From assembly GCA_023525975.1 (NCBI GenBank), contig CM042046.1, forward strand, positions 44,345,501 to 44,409,500: a DNA stretch of 64,000 bases. Direction: 5' to 3'. A model generated the notes under the pieces. That model was not told the origin of the DNA and made no database searches. It saw only the letters and a program-made list of their open reading frames with translations. The position numbers and the translations under genes are program-made. This document shows positions 48,201-57,226 of the stretch, piece by piece. How positions within the stretch are numbered: position 1 is the first letter of the stretch; each line of letters starts with the position of its first letter. The DNA comes from Smallanthus sonchifolius (taxonomy: Eukaryota > Streptophyta > Magnoliopsida > Asterales > Asteraceae).

Positions 48201-49598
48201 ATCAAGCAAACCTTTTATATTTTTTTCATCCCTTTGGTTATTTTTACATATCAGTCTCCTACATACACTAATTTTGACCAACTTTTCTGATCACTTCATG
48301 CGCCTCGCGCATTAGGCGCTCCTTTTTAAACCAGGATAAGTACTTGCCTAGAAAGATCATGAAAAGAGTGTGCATGAATAAATTTGACCCTGTATTCACC
48401 TTGATTGTACCTTTTTTTTTCCACTCTACAGTACCCCCACTGGTGTTGAGACTCCAGATGTTATCGATCTTCGAAAGCAACAAAGGAAGGATCCAGAGAA
48501 ACCTCTTTACCAGGTGAGTATTTCTGTTTTGATGTTCTTATTATGTGATTTTGGTCCGAGACTACCCTTTTCTTTAATATTTCTTGTGTGTTGGTAAAGG
48601 TTCTGGAAGAAAAAGAAGAGAAGATAGCTCCTGGAACATTGCTTGGAACAACACATACGTACACATTCTACCTCCTCACCCTTTTTTCTTTCTTTTTTAT
48701 ATAACTTATTTTAAGCATATTTCATTTCCGCATGCAGCTATGTGATCGGTGGTGCCCCACAAGACAAGGCCTCCGGTAAAAGGGTACGTTTCAGTTTTCT
48801 ACTTTTGATTTGTATTTTGGGTGTTCTGATTTCTGAACAACCGTGATTTCAAATATTTTCTTGGCAGGTTGATTTGCTGAGAGGTCAGAAAACGGATAGG
48901 GTCGACGTGTCATTACAGCCTGAAGAATTGGAGCTCATGGACAATGTCTTGCCTGCCAAGTAAGACCTCCCACACATCTAATATTACACGTATAATACAT
49001 CAAACCAGGGTCGTTAACCGTTACGAATATTTATCTTGTGCTTGTCAGATACATGGAAGCTCGGGAGGAAGAGAAGCTTCGTAGTCAAAAGGAGGATTTC
49101 AGTGACATGGTTGCAGAGGTGTGTCATCATTCCTCTTGTATCATATATATAATTTCTAGATGTGAGAAACGAGTAATGAACTTATATAACATGTCAATAC
49201 AGCATTGGTCAATATGGGTCGGGCCGACCCACCAACACTTTTTGGTTCATTATTAAGCTTTTTTTTTTCTCTTCAGTTTTTTAAATTATCAGTTTAGAAA
49301 ATATGATTACAAAATTTGTAACACTAAATTAATTTTTTTAAAATAAAAGGATAAAAAATCTTGTAATCATTTTGAAGACAGTTAGGTCGATTTGAACAAT
49401 TACCAATAAGATACAAGCCGATTTAACACGTTTACCTACAAGTGTGTTGAAATCGCGAGCTCTAATGGTTCCCGATGTCAACACATGTGCTATATTCTCT
49501 CTTATATCGGGATTACTGTGTTGCAGAATGAGAAGAAGAGGAAGCGTAAGATGCAGGAGAAGGACAGCAAGTCGAAGAAAAAGGATTTCAAGTTCTAG
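42277..49598 (+). CDS. SF3B2: Splicing factor 3B subunit 2 (SAP145/SF3b145), 18 exons
   Basis: This is a core subunit of the U2 snRNP SF3b complex, which helps fix U2 at the branch point. Exons: 42277-42510, 44960-45079, 45181-45309, 45403-45465, 45803-45910, 46314-46391, 46470-46562, 46693-46779, 46859-46960, 47386-47505, 47589-47648, 47894-48036, 48432-48513, 48600-48658, 48738-48783, 48868-48959, 49049-49118 and 49527-49598. All junctions are GT-AG and phases agree, giving 585 residues plus TAG. A basic N-terminus leads to the DUF382 core (DPKLLVFLKSYRNTVPVPRH, then KPKLTSHGDLYHEGKEFE). The PSP proline-rich domain follows (RYGPPPSYPHLKIPGLNAPI... GYHPGGWGKPPVDE). Next come an acidic Glu run, ETPDVIDLRK, and a lysine-rich C-terminus. 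The frame is fully open. Exon 1 ends at a normal donor and is followed by a 2.4 kb intron that carries a MITE. Confidence 0.96.
43878..44572. mobile_element. Tourist-like MITE in SF3B2 intron 1
   Basis: The ends GAGCATTCACAGTAGGTTCC and, inverted, GAGCATTCCCAACCCATTCC are flanked by TTA on both sides (43875-43877 and 44573-44575). The 695-bp, AT-rich interior is non-coding. The 3-bp TSD and GAGCATTC terminus fit PIF/Harbinger MITEs. It sits about 390 bp before the exon 2 acceptor and does not disturb it. Confidence 0.78.
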
Positions 49599-50177
49599 AA
49601 CTATCGTTTTGACATCTGAGGGGCGCGAGGTAGACGATTAAAATGTAATATCAAGTATTCACCCTTTTGTATGGTCAATATTGTACTCTTAGGTAACTTG
49701 AAGACGGACATGAACTGTTGTTTGGTCGTTCAACATCTAACTAGTATTTTGTTCGTGTAAAAACTTAATTTGGATACACTATGAATTGTTTTCGATGTGC
49801 AAGTGTAACCAATACTTGCCCTTGTTTCCATGGTTGGATAAAAGCACTGATAAAATCAACAGTCAAGTGCGGATCAGAAACCAACAAGTAGTTGAAAGAT
49901 GTTCGAAACAAGAGGTTAGTATCTGATTATCAGTACCATTCATTGAGTTACATATGTGTAATCGATGAGTAAAACTTTTTTCATAGCTTTACTGCACATT
50001 ACATACTCTAGGTTTACCGATTCAAGGGTTTTGGCTCAAATATACTGTTGAAGTGAAAAGATCATCAGGGGCGATCTCCAGCTTCTATTAACTAATACAA
50101 CGATTTTATATATGAATGAATAGGAATACTGATACACTTGTGTAAACGCTCCATAAGTTCTATATTGTTTTACAGGG
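49599..50177. other. SF3B2 3' UTR and gap before the viral block
   Basis: The SF3B2 3' UTR occupies the first part; no classic AATAAA was picked out with confidence. Nothing else is recognisable before the CCT-repeat edge of the integrated virus. Confidence 0.45.
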
Positions 50178-50271
50178 ACGTTATTACTGGGAGGTCCTCC
50201 TCCTCCTCCTCCTCCACGTTATTACAGGGAGGTCCTCCTCCTCCTCCTCCTCCCTCCTCCTCCTCCTCCTC
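50178..50271 (-). repeat. CCT/AGG repeat at the inner end of pararetrovirus A
   Basis: A 38-bp unit (ACGTTATTAC, then GGGAGGTCCTCC and more CCT) occurs twice in tandem (50178-50215 and 50216-50253), followed by further CCT triplets to about 50271. On the viral strand this is an AGG tract in the leader, matching the AGG tract next to the primer site at the other end of the copy. Host and viral contributions to the repeat cannot be separated by eye. Confidence 0.7.
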
Positions 50272-50455
50272 GAAGTAAAGAACAATTATGAAAAATACCT
50301 TGATTATCATCACAATATCTCTGGTCATCATGTTACAATTGATCAATTCAACCATGTTCTTCTCTAAGGCCTCCTGCCACATCGGTACTTTTATGGCTCC
50401 AGGACTCCAGGTTTTATAACAAAATTCAGAGGTAGGATAATGATAAAAGGAAAGT

Positions 50456-50686
50456 TTTATTTCATAACTGTTCTTCCAAAAGGAAGAACTTCTTGATATC
50501 TATTACAACATTTTCCCTTAAAGGGAGACTACTCAGACATTTACAAAGATAGATAGTAGAGATTATTGGGTGGATTCGATGATCCTTACAGACTCCAAAC
50601 AACAGATTTATATAGACATACAATAAGGAAAAACAAAATAAAAGGAAGACAGCTGTCTCTTTTTATTACGTAAGTGCTTACGTAAA
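50456..50686 (-). promoter_or_regulatory. 35S-like viral promoter with as-1-like element, TATA box and poly(A) signal
   Basis: Just after the transactivator stop, two ACGT cores occur in a near-palindrome TTACGTAAGCACTTACGTAA (50685-50666, viral strand). This resembles the as-1 element bound by TGA bZIP factors in the CaMV 35S promoter. TATATAAA follows at 50614-50607, about 55 bp downstream, as in 35S. A poly(A) signal AATAAA lies at 50461-50456, roughly 120 nt after the expected start. Caulimoviruses have a poly(A) signal just inside the transcript, which is bypassed on the first pass. Elements are read directly; activity is not known. Confidence 0.7.
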
Positions 50687-50694
50687 TTCCTTAA

Positions 50695-52095
50695 TCAACA
50701 TATCCGTGATTGATACTTTATTTCTTGTCTGCACTCATCGCAAACATGATTTTCTATCATGCCTGTCATCTTTTGGCATAATAATTCTTTAGTGGAGGGT
50801 CCTGCATCGACTTTATTGAAAATAATTCTTTGTTCTGTTCTTTCCAGAACTTGTTTTTCGTGGACGGGTAAAGGTGTTCCACTATAGCTGGTAATTATAC
50901 AGTTTTGACTGTAATAATTTACTTTCTTGAAGCTTCCTATCGAAATCTTTTGGAGATCTTGTAGGATTTTTAGGTATCCATTGACTCTAATAGAAACCCA
51001 ATTGCTGATGTCTTCATGTTCTTCTTTAACCTTTGAGGGAAGAACGTTTCTTGTTTTGGCAAGACCAATTTCTAAAAGATGTAGAGCAGGATAGCTCTTT
51101 CCTTGATATCAGTCAGGCAGTGTAGAGGTGCATTTGATGTATATATTAGCATCTTTAGCAGCAGCTATCTTCTTTCTGAAGGTTTTAATGGCTTTTTTCA
51201 TTCCTTCGGGAAAAAGGTTAATTTCTTGCAAATTTGCAGAGGGATAAATATATTTAACTAATCCGGCAGAGAAAGCCGAAGAAATTAAAATGGGATCTGC
51301 TCCTGGACAGAAAACAAATAGACTTTTTGAATTTTTGTCCTCTGTGTAAATAGATTCGACTTCGAAATCTTCTTGGCTGATGGCTCTGGCTTTAGACCAG
51401 ATCATTCGGAACTCATTGAGTCCGATGAGATCATCTTCTTCTTCTTGCTCTTCTATTTTTCTTTCACTGAAAGTATTAGAAAAGATTACTGGCTGTTTTT
51501 TCTTTGGTTTTTCCATGGGCATAGGAAAAATGGTAACCTTAAGGGGTATTTCTTTCTTTCCGAACTGTGCGGAATATCTTGTGGCTTCTTGCTGGGCTTG
51601 CAGCAATGATCCAAATTTTTTGAATGGGACTGAAGAGTGTTGAACATATTTGGATACGATGGCCCAATCTTCATAAATTCCTCTATGGTCTCCATCAAAG
51701 ATTACGTAAAAACGTGCTCTGTGATTTTCTGGAGATGTAACTTTCTGAGCATAAGTTGGTCTCAGATTAATAGTTTTTGGCAAACTATCAGCCATGAACG
51801 GATTTGGTTTGTCTTTACCGGAGCCGTTTGCTTCCGGACTAGATGATGATTGAGGCTCATCACTGGCATCTTTCATGCTTTTTCCCAAAGCATCAGGGAT
51901 CAACGGTCTTGATGTTTCTTTACCTTTAGCCGTTTGTAAAGGAATAGATTATGTTTTTAGACTATTGTCTTCCTGTACAGAATTTACAGTTGTAGCATTT
52001 AGACTTTCGTCATATAATGCAATTTGCTGTTGAACAGCTCGTAATTCTATCAAAAGAATTTTTTCTTTTAGGCGTAAAGCCTTAAGTTCTTCCAT
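50695..52095 (-). pseudogene. Caulimovirus transactivator/viroplasmin (ORF VI), two in-frame stops
   Basis: The reading frame of 466 codons runs from ATG 52095 to TGA 50695. It is interrupted by TAA at 51951-51949 and TGA at 51111-51109, with no frameshift. The viroplasmin-type core is clear (ARFYVIFDGDHRGIYEDWAI, then VPFKKFGSLLQAQQEATRY). This RNase H-like fold is typical of caulimovirus transactivators, which form inclusion bodies and allow re-initiation on the polycistronic RNA. A C-terminal HVCDEC cysteine motif is visible. Because of the stops only the central 264 residues could be read. It begins 108 bp after the polymerase gene. Confidence 0.85.
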
Positions 52096-52203
52096 CTCCC
52101 CCTCTTTAAAAATTGTTTTTATTTTTGTAAGAAGTTGTGATTTTTTGAAGAAGAGTTATCTCCTATTTATAGGAAGAGATATCGGAAAAGATATCGTCAT
52201 TGC

Positions 52204-54193
52204 TTACGTTTTTTGGAAATCACGTGTCAGGCAGTCAGCTAACACATTTTTTGGTCCTTCAAGGTGTTCAATATCAAAAGAATATCTTGAAAACCACATT
52301 TGCCATCTAACAAGGCGTCCTTGTTTATTATCTCCAGAAATTTTTGTTTTAAGGAAATAAGTAAAGTTTTTATTATCTGTCCTGACTAGAAATTTTACAG
52401 GAGTGAGATAAATAGAAAATTTTGAGATAGTATTTTTTATAGCGAGTAATTCTTTTTCATTGCTGTGGTAATTTCGTTCGGCTGTTTTAAAGCTTCCCGA
52501 AGTATACTTACATATCTCTTCTCTTTCAGCTGTTTTAGCCTTTAAAATGCCTCCTCAAAAGTCGTTTGAGGCGTCAGTTTCTATTATGAGAAAATCCTCA
52601 TTTTTTGGAAGATAAAGTTTTGGGAAACTTGTTAAGTTTTTCTTTATCTTTTTAATATAATCCGTATCGGACTGTTTCCATCCCCAAATATAATCTTTTT
52701 TTAATTTTATTTGTAAAGGTTTTCTAAGCTTAGCGAGCTTTGGGATGTAACTTTCTGCATAGGTTAAAACATCTAAAAATCTTTGAAGATGTTTTTTGTC
52801 TTCAATTATGTCCGGAAATTTATGCAGATTTTCCAAAATATGCTTTTGTGGACAATGAGTTCCTTGGTCAATTTCAAGACCTAAAAAATTTATTTTTGTT
52901 TTAAAAAGATTGGCTTTCTTTTTTGACAAAATTATCCCATATTTTTCAATTGTTTTTAGAACTGATAAAACATGAAAATAGTGTTTGTTTTCGGAGTCTG
53001 AGAAAACTATAATATCATCAAAATAGACGGTACAATAATTTTCTAATCATCTTAAAGCATTTTGCATATGTCTTTGAAATATGCTTGGAGCTTGTTTTAA
53101 ACCAAAAGGAACTACCTTCCATTGATAGTGACCGTCTGGACATGTGAACGCCGTTAGGAGTTGAGATTCTTCGTCTAACAGAACCTGCCAAAAACCACTT
53201 TTGCAATCGAAACTAGAAAAAATGGTTTTTCCTCTTAAGAGGGTTAGTAATTCTTGCATGCAAGGAAGATTATGACTATCTCCCTTGGTGGCCGTATTGA
53301 TTGCCTTATAGTTTACAACCATACGTTTCTTTCCTCTTCTTTTTTCAGCCTCATTTTCAACTAAGAATGCTGGAGACATATGAGGAGATTTACTTTGAAT
53401 AATTAACTTGAGATTAAGTATTCTTTAATCTGTTTGTTAAATTCGTCTCTATCCTGTGGACTGTATTTCATGGGTTTTATCCTGATTACAGTTTTTGGAT
53501 CTATTAATTTTATTGACGCCTACATCCAATTTTTTGATTTTTCTGGGTTAATAGGGTTTTCTGAGCAAACTTTTTCAAGTAAAGCCTCAATTTTTTGGTA
53601 TTTCTGTATTTCAAGAAAATATTTTTCTCCTGGTGATATAACTTCTTGAGTTATATTGGTACCTGAGATTTGTTTTATCTTTGAATCTTTTTTCATTGAT
53701 TCAAGAAATTCAGGTTTTCCGTTTTGAAAAGCTTTTGTTACTTTTTTAATCAAAATCATTTCTTGATTAAGATGAAAAGATATATTCTATCTAACCACTG
53801 GGTAAAAGGCCCATATAATTGACAGAAATTATTTCCTAGGAGTAAATCTATTCCTGACTCTTGTTGATAGATGGTAGGAATAGGAAATGGTTCTGCTGAA
53901 AAATAGACAATAAGGTTTCTACAAACTTTGTCTATCTTAATGGTTTCTTGATTTGCAATAGTTACTTTGATATCTTTGGGAGTATTTTCCCACAGATCTT
54001 CAGGAATAACATATCTGCTTGCCAGACAGAGACTTGCTCCCGTTTCTACATAACAGTGTAGAGTTATAGTTTTATAACCTTTTAGGAAAATTTTTCCTTT
54101 TATATAAATGGAATTTGGATTAGTTATATTTGAATAAGCTAATTCAATTTCCTTTTGAATACTCTGACAAAATAACTTGTCAATTTTACTCAT
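52204..54193 (-). pseudogene. Caulimovirus polymerase (aspartic protease, RT, RNase H; ORF V), multiply broken
   Basis: It starts at ATG 54193, overlapping the coat protein stop. The protease site reads YVETGASLCLAS: the catalytic Asp of DTG is Glu (codon 54046-54044). A frameshift near 53770, a TAG at 53522-53520, a frameshift near 53420, a TGA at 53049-53047 and a TGA at 52557-52555 follow. The RT has KSGFWQVLLDEES, VVPFGLKQAPSIFQ and a YFDD catalytic box (53025-53014). The RNase H is readable to TAA 52204 (ETDASNDF, then TSGSFKTAERNYHSNEKELL, and near the end NVLADCLTRDF). The protein would convert pregenomic RNA to DNA. The several lesions make it inactive. Confidence 0.9.
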
Positions 54194-55566
54194 TCTGAAT
54201 CTGTAGAGGATGAGTCATTTATTTCTAAGGAATATATTTTCATATATCCTTCAAAAACATTTTCTGAAGGATAATATCCTTCACTTTCTGCTTCTAAAAC
54301 CAGTTTTGTTTTTTCTGGATATTTTTGTTTGTTGGGACATTCGTTGGCATAATGTCCTTCTTCTGAGCATATCCAGCATCGGCACTTCTTTTTCTCCCGA
54401 GGACAGATTTTTGGTTTTTCCTTGGAAAAATATCTTCCTGGAGAGAATCTTTTCTTCTTGGTCTTCCAAAACCTTTTTCTTTTATATTTTTTCTTATATT
54501 TCTTTTTGAAATATTTTTTATCTTTGAGAGGATCACAACCAAAAGATAACTGTGGTTCTTCTGTAAGATTTTTACAACAGCTTTTATTAAATCTTTTTAG
54601 CTGTTTTTGTTTATTGGAGAGATCACAGTAAACTGTAATTTCTTCTTTAACAATCCTTGTAGCAAATCCGAGGGAATGCATTGTTAGATTGTTCTTTTCT
54701 TTATTCCATCTTTCTTTGGCTTTTTCTCCAACGATAGGAATTTTCATTAGATAAACTTCAATTCAAGAGTGATATTCTCCTGTACTTAGTTTATATAAGT
54801 TTTGTTCAAAAAGACAAGTGAAATCATCTAAAAGACATATATCACAAATCTGGGATTTGGTCAAAACTTGTCTTACTTTTTCAAGCAGTTTTTGATTTTC
54901 TTGGTCTTTGTTTGTGAGAAAGTCGAGACCTAAGAACATCATATAAATGGCATTGATGATTTGATCGAACAGATCTTCACCATGCAAATCTTCGTTCCAA
55001 GTTGTTCCTTTAATGAAATCTTGGATGATTCCTGCTGATTTATGTTCTATCAGTAGTAACAAAGCTTTTGCTTTGGAGAATTCTTCTGGATTGGACTGGA
55101 TTATAAGGCTAATCTCAGTATTCCATTTGTCTATAACTTCTTTTCTTTTTTCAAGATCGAAGATACAGTCTATTTTTATGGTGTCAATAGCGGTTGAACT
55201 ACCATTGTTAGAATTAGGTATTCCTTTATGAAAAGGCATAGAGAATTCTGTATTCTTTTTCCTATAGGTTTTTCTGTAACTACTGCTTCCTGCATTAGTA
55301 TGGTGTACCCTATAAATGGAAGTTTCTTCTTCTTCAGAGGAGTCTTCGTCTTCTTCTTCCTCAGTTTTAGGTTCTTGAATTGTAAAAACCTGATTTTTAA
55401 TTTCTGGAAAATATTTTTCTTTAAGATCCTTATTTTCTAAAATTTTTTTCTCGCATTCACTGTCACTAAGAGACATAAGTTGAACGAGTTCGTTGATATC
55501 TTTAATTGGAAGAGGATCAAGTTGTTCGTCAAAGACTTTTTCTAATTTTTCGGCTATGGATACCAT
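54190..55566 (-). pseudogene. Caulimovirus coat protein (ORF IV), one in-frame stop
   Basis: The frame of 459 codons begins right after the stop of the preceding ORF (ATG 55566) and ends at TGA 54190. A single TGA at 54765-54763 interrupts it, with no frameshift. It has an acidic N-terminal stretch (TEEEEDEDSSEEEE), a conserved central region, a strongly basic segment (KKKYKKKYKRKRFWKTKKKR) and one zinc knuckle, CWICSEEGHYANEC. This acidic-basic-zinc-finger plan is diagnostic of pararetrovirus capsid proteins, which bind RNA through the knuckle. The stop separates the shell part from the RNA-binding part. Confidence 0.88.
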
Positions 55567-55827
55567 TTATCCAAATGAAAGACTAGTTTTTACGTCTTTA
55601 AGTCTTTGTATCTCATTATTGAAATACTGTTTATGTAAATGAGATAATTCATTTAATTTTTCTTTTGGATGAATACTCCAATCACTATGGAGTTCTATTA
55701 TTCTTTGGATGACATTATTTTGTAATAAATAGTAATATCCAATTTTTGTATTTATTTTCCTAAAAGGAGATCTCATCTGACTTTTATTAGTCATTTGAGT
55801 TTGATCCAAAAGGTCATTTGAGAGCAT
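55567..55827 (-). CDS. Small viral ORF of unknown function
   Basis: This 86-residue open frame overlaps the end of the preceding gene by 14 bases and stops immediately before the coat protein ATG. It therefore fits the tightly packed viral gene order. The protein is polar (MLSNDLLDQTQMTNKSQM...) with a central YYYLLQNNVIQRIIEL segment. I do not recognise a family. Its place between the virion-associated-like protein and the coat protein has no obvious counterpart in the classic caulimovirus order. It is intact, but could be a fragment of a longer ancestral gene. Confidence 0.55.
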   Translation of the reverse strand: MLSNDLLDQTQMTNKSQMRSPFRKINTKIGYYYLLQNNVIQRIIELHSDWSIHPKEKLNELSHLHKQYFNNEIQRLKDVKTSLSFG

Positions 55828-56107
55828 TTGGACTTTTTGAACTTCCTAAAGATGGATTTCCCACATTGAAGTTAGGAAATGAATATTTTTTGAATTTATT
55901 TTCTCCTTTATGAGTTTCTTGAATAATTAAGGGATTTTCTAAAGGATGCGTGTTTGCTTCCTTTATTTTTTCAGAAATCTCACTAATTATTTTTGCGGCA
56001 ATCGCTTCAAGATTTTCATTAGTAGATAGACTTTCTACTTTATTAATTAATTCTTTAATTAATTCTTCAATTCTGACAAGAGAACTCATTTTGAAATTAT
56101 TTTCCAA
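55814..56107 (-). CDS. Virion-associated-protein-like ORF (caulimovirus ORF III type)
   Basis: The intact 97-residue frame starts inside the last codons of the movement protein gene (ATG 56107, overlap 11 bp). The N-terminal two thirds are a probable coiled coil (SSLVRIEELIKELINKVESL, then EAIAAKIISEISEKIKEAN). A C-terminal patch (KYSFPNFNVGNPSLGSSKSP) resembles the conserved part of virion-associated proteins of caulimoviruses. Those proteins form coiled-coil multimers that anchor in the capsid and take part in movement and aphid transmission. An aphid-factor (ORF II) gene is not seen between it and the movement protein. Confidence 0.7.
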   Translation of the reverse strand: MENNFKMSSLVRIEELIKELINKVESLSTNENLEAIAAKIISEISEKIKEANTHPLENPLIIQETHKGENKFKKYSFPNFNVGNPSLGSSKSPNALK

Positions 56108-57095
56108 TAACTTCTTTTAGGATTTCTCCGTATTTATCAATCCTATCTGACATGGATCGAATTAATTGTAATTCAGTGGGACTGGTCGAGTCCGAACTGG
56201 ATTCTCCTATTTTTAGAGTATTAAAAGAAAAACTCTGTCTAGGTCTATGATCTAGAATTTGTTTATTACGGGCTATATTAATGGCCCAATTTTCCTGCAC
56301 TTGTGAATGTTCAGAGAACTTACTTTCCTCAATAGTGCTAATATCTGAGAATATATCTTCAATAGTAATATTCTCTTTTTCCTTATACTCAATCGAATGA
56401 GTACTGTTTGTTAAAGCATATGAGATTAAATAATTAATCGAAAATACTTTATTTCCTGGTTCCATTAAATCAGTTCTTTCGCACTGATGTATGAAACTTA
56501 ACGTTTTATCGAAATCTTTCGAATTTAAATGTAAAGCAAATTTAGGGTATATGGTAAACATAAATTTGCCATATGCTAAATTTCCTTGTACTGCTCCAAG
56601 AAGAGCATCTTGTCTGTTGATAATTCTGTTATCAACTAAAGCCATTTTTATAGGAAAATTAATTCCGTCTCTGAATTGTGCTTTTAAGAGAATTTTTACT
56701 GCTCCTATATGCACCATATTCATAGATTTTCTTAACTCAGGTTTAATAGTCAAAAGTCTTTTTGCTATTTCTCCTTTTGTTATTAGTGGTAAAAATACTT
56801 CTCCTGAAGTATCTTTTATGTCTACTGAGAGTTCTTCAGTATTAAAACAATAGAATATTTTATTTTTTCTTGAAAAAGCTTTTGAGACTAAAATCTGCAA
56901 ACTTGTGGGTTGATTAAAAACCTGTTTAGCGTTTAGTTTGAACTTAAGCTTGTTTATTTTTGTTAACTGATCAGAGTTAATCATATAATCAGAACAAAAA
57001 CCTCTTTCATTTTCACTAAAGTTAATAACTTCAGTTGATTGTTGATTTGATTCTTCAGAATCATTATCATTTGAATTTTTATTTAAAAAACTCAT
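56097..57095 (-). CDS. Caulimovirus movement protein (ORF I), 332 residues, intact
   Basis: A complete open frame runs from ATG 57095 to TAA 56097, placed just after the primer-binding site as ORF I is in caulimoviruses. It reads like a 30K-superfamily movement protein: SVDIKDTSGEVFLPLITKGE, then AVKILLKAQFRDGINFPIKM, then ALVDNRIINRQDALLGAVQG and GKFMFTIYPKFALHL, with a coiled-coil-like C-terminus. Such proteins form tubules through plasmodesmata. It is the only large gene of this integrated copy without a stop. A near-identical but broken second copy lies at 62919-63916. Confidence 0.85.
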   Translation of the reverse strand: MSFLNKNSNDNDSEESNQQSTEVINFSENERGFCSDYMINSDQLTKINKLKFKLNAKQVFNQPTSLQILVSKAFSRKNKIFYCFNTEELSVDIKDTSGEVFLPLITKGEIAKRLLTIKPELRKSMNMVHIGAVKILLKAQFRDGINFPIKMALVDNRIINRQDALLGAVQGNLAYGKFMFTIYPKFALHLNSKDFDKTLSFIHQCERTDLMEPGNKVFSINYLISYALTNSTHSIEYKEKENITIEDIFSDISTIEESKFSEHSQVQENWAINIARNKQILDHRPRQSFSFNTLKIGESSSDSTSPTELQLIRSMSDRIDKYGEILKEVIGK

Positions 57096-57144
57096 TATTT
57101 TGAATTTTTAATTTAAAAACTCAAATTATTAAAGTTGAGCACAA

Positions 57145-57157
57145 GGCTCTGATACTA
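57145..57157 (-). promoter_or_regulatory. tRNA-iMet primer-binding site, copy 1 (one mismatch)
   Basis: The viral strand reads TAGTATCAGAGCC, differing from the consensus TGGTATCAGAGCC at one base. Copy 2 at 63968-63980 has the consensus. It primes minus-strand DNA synthesis in pararetroviruses and marks the conventional genome start. Confidence 0.8.
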
Positions 57158-57226
57158 GATTGCGGAATCATTTTTCGACTCTTCCTCCTCCTCCTCCTAA
57201 TATTTTGTAAATTTACCCATCTTGTT

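Larger units (their letters stand above)
50178..57198 (-). mobile_element. Endogenous pararetrovirus A: near-complete caulimovirus-like genome (copy 1)
   Basis: The order along the minus strand is: AGG repeat, primer site, movement protein, virion-associated-like protein, small ORF, coat protein, protease-RT-RNase H, transactivator, promoter, poly(A) signal, leader, AGG repeat. Multiple separate ORFs ending in a transactivator gene are the plan of the genera Caulimovirus and Soymovirus. At about 7 kb this could be one whole circular genome opened within an AGG tract in its leader. Coat protein, polymerase and transactivator genes all carry stops or frameshifts, so this integrated copy cannot express a full gene set. 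Genus placement is inference. Confidence 0.88.

Noticed and set aside
50178..50271. A simple host microsatellite unrelated to the virus
   Set aside because: The same AGG tract recurs beside the primer site at the other end of the viral copy, so a viral leader origin is more likely; a host contribution cannot be excluded.
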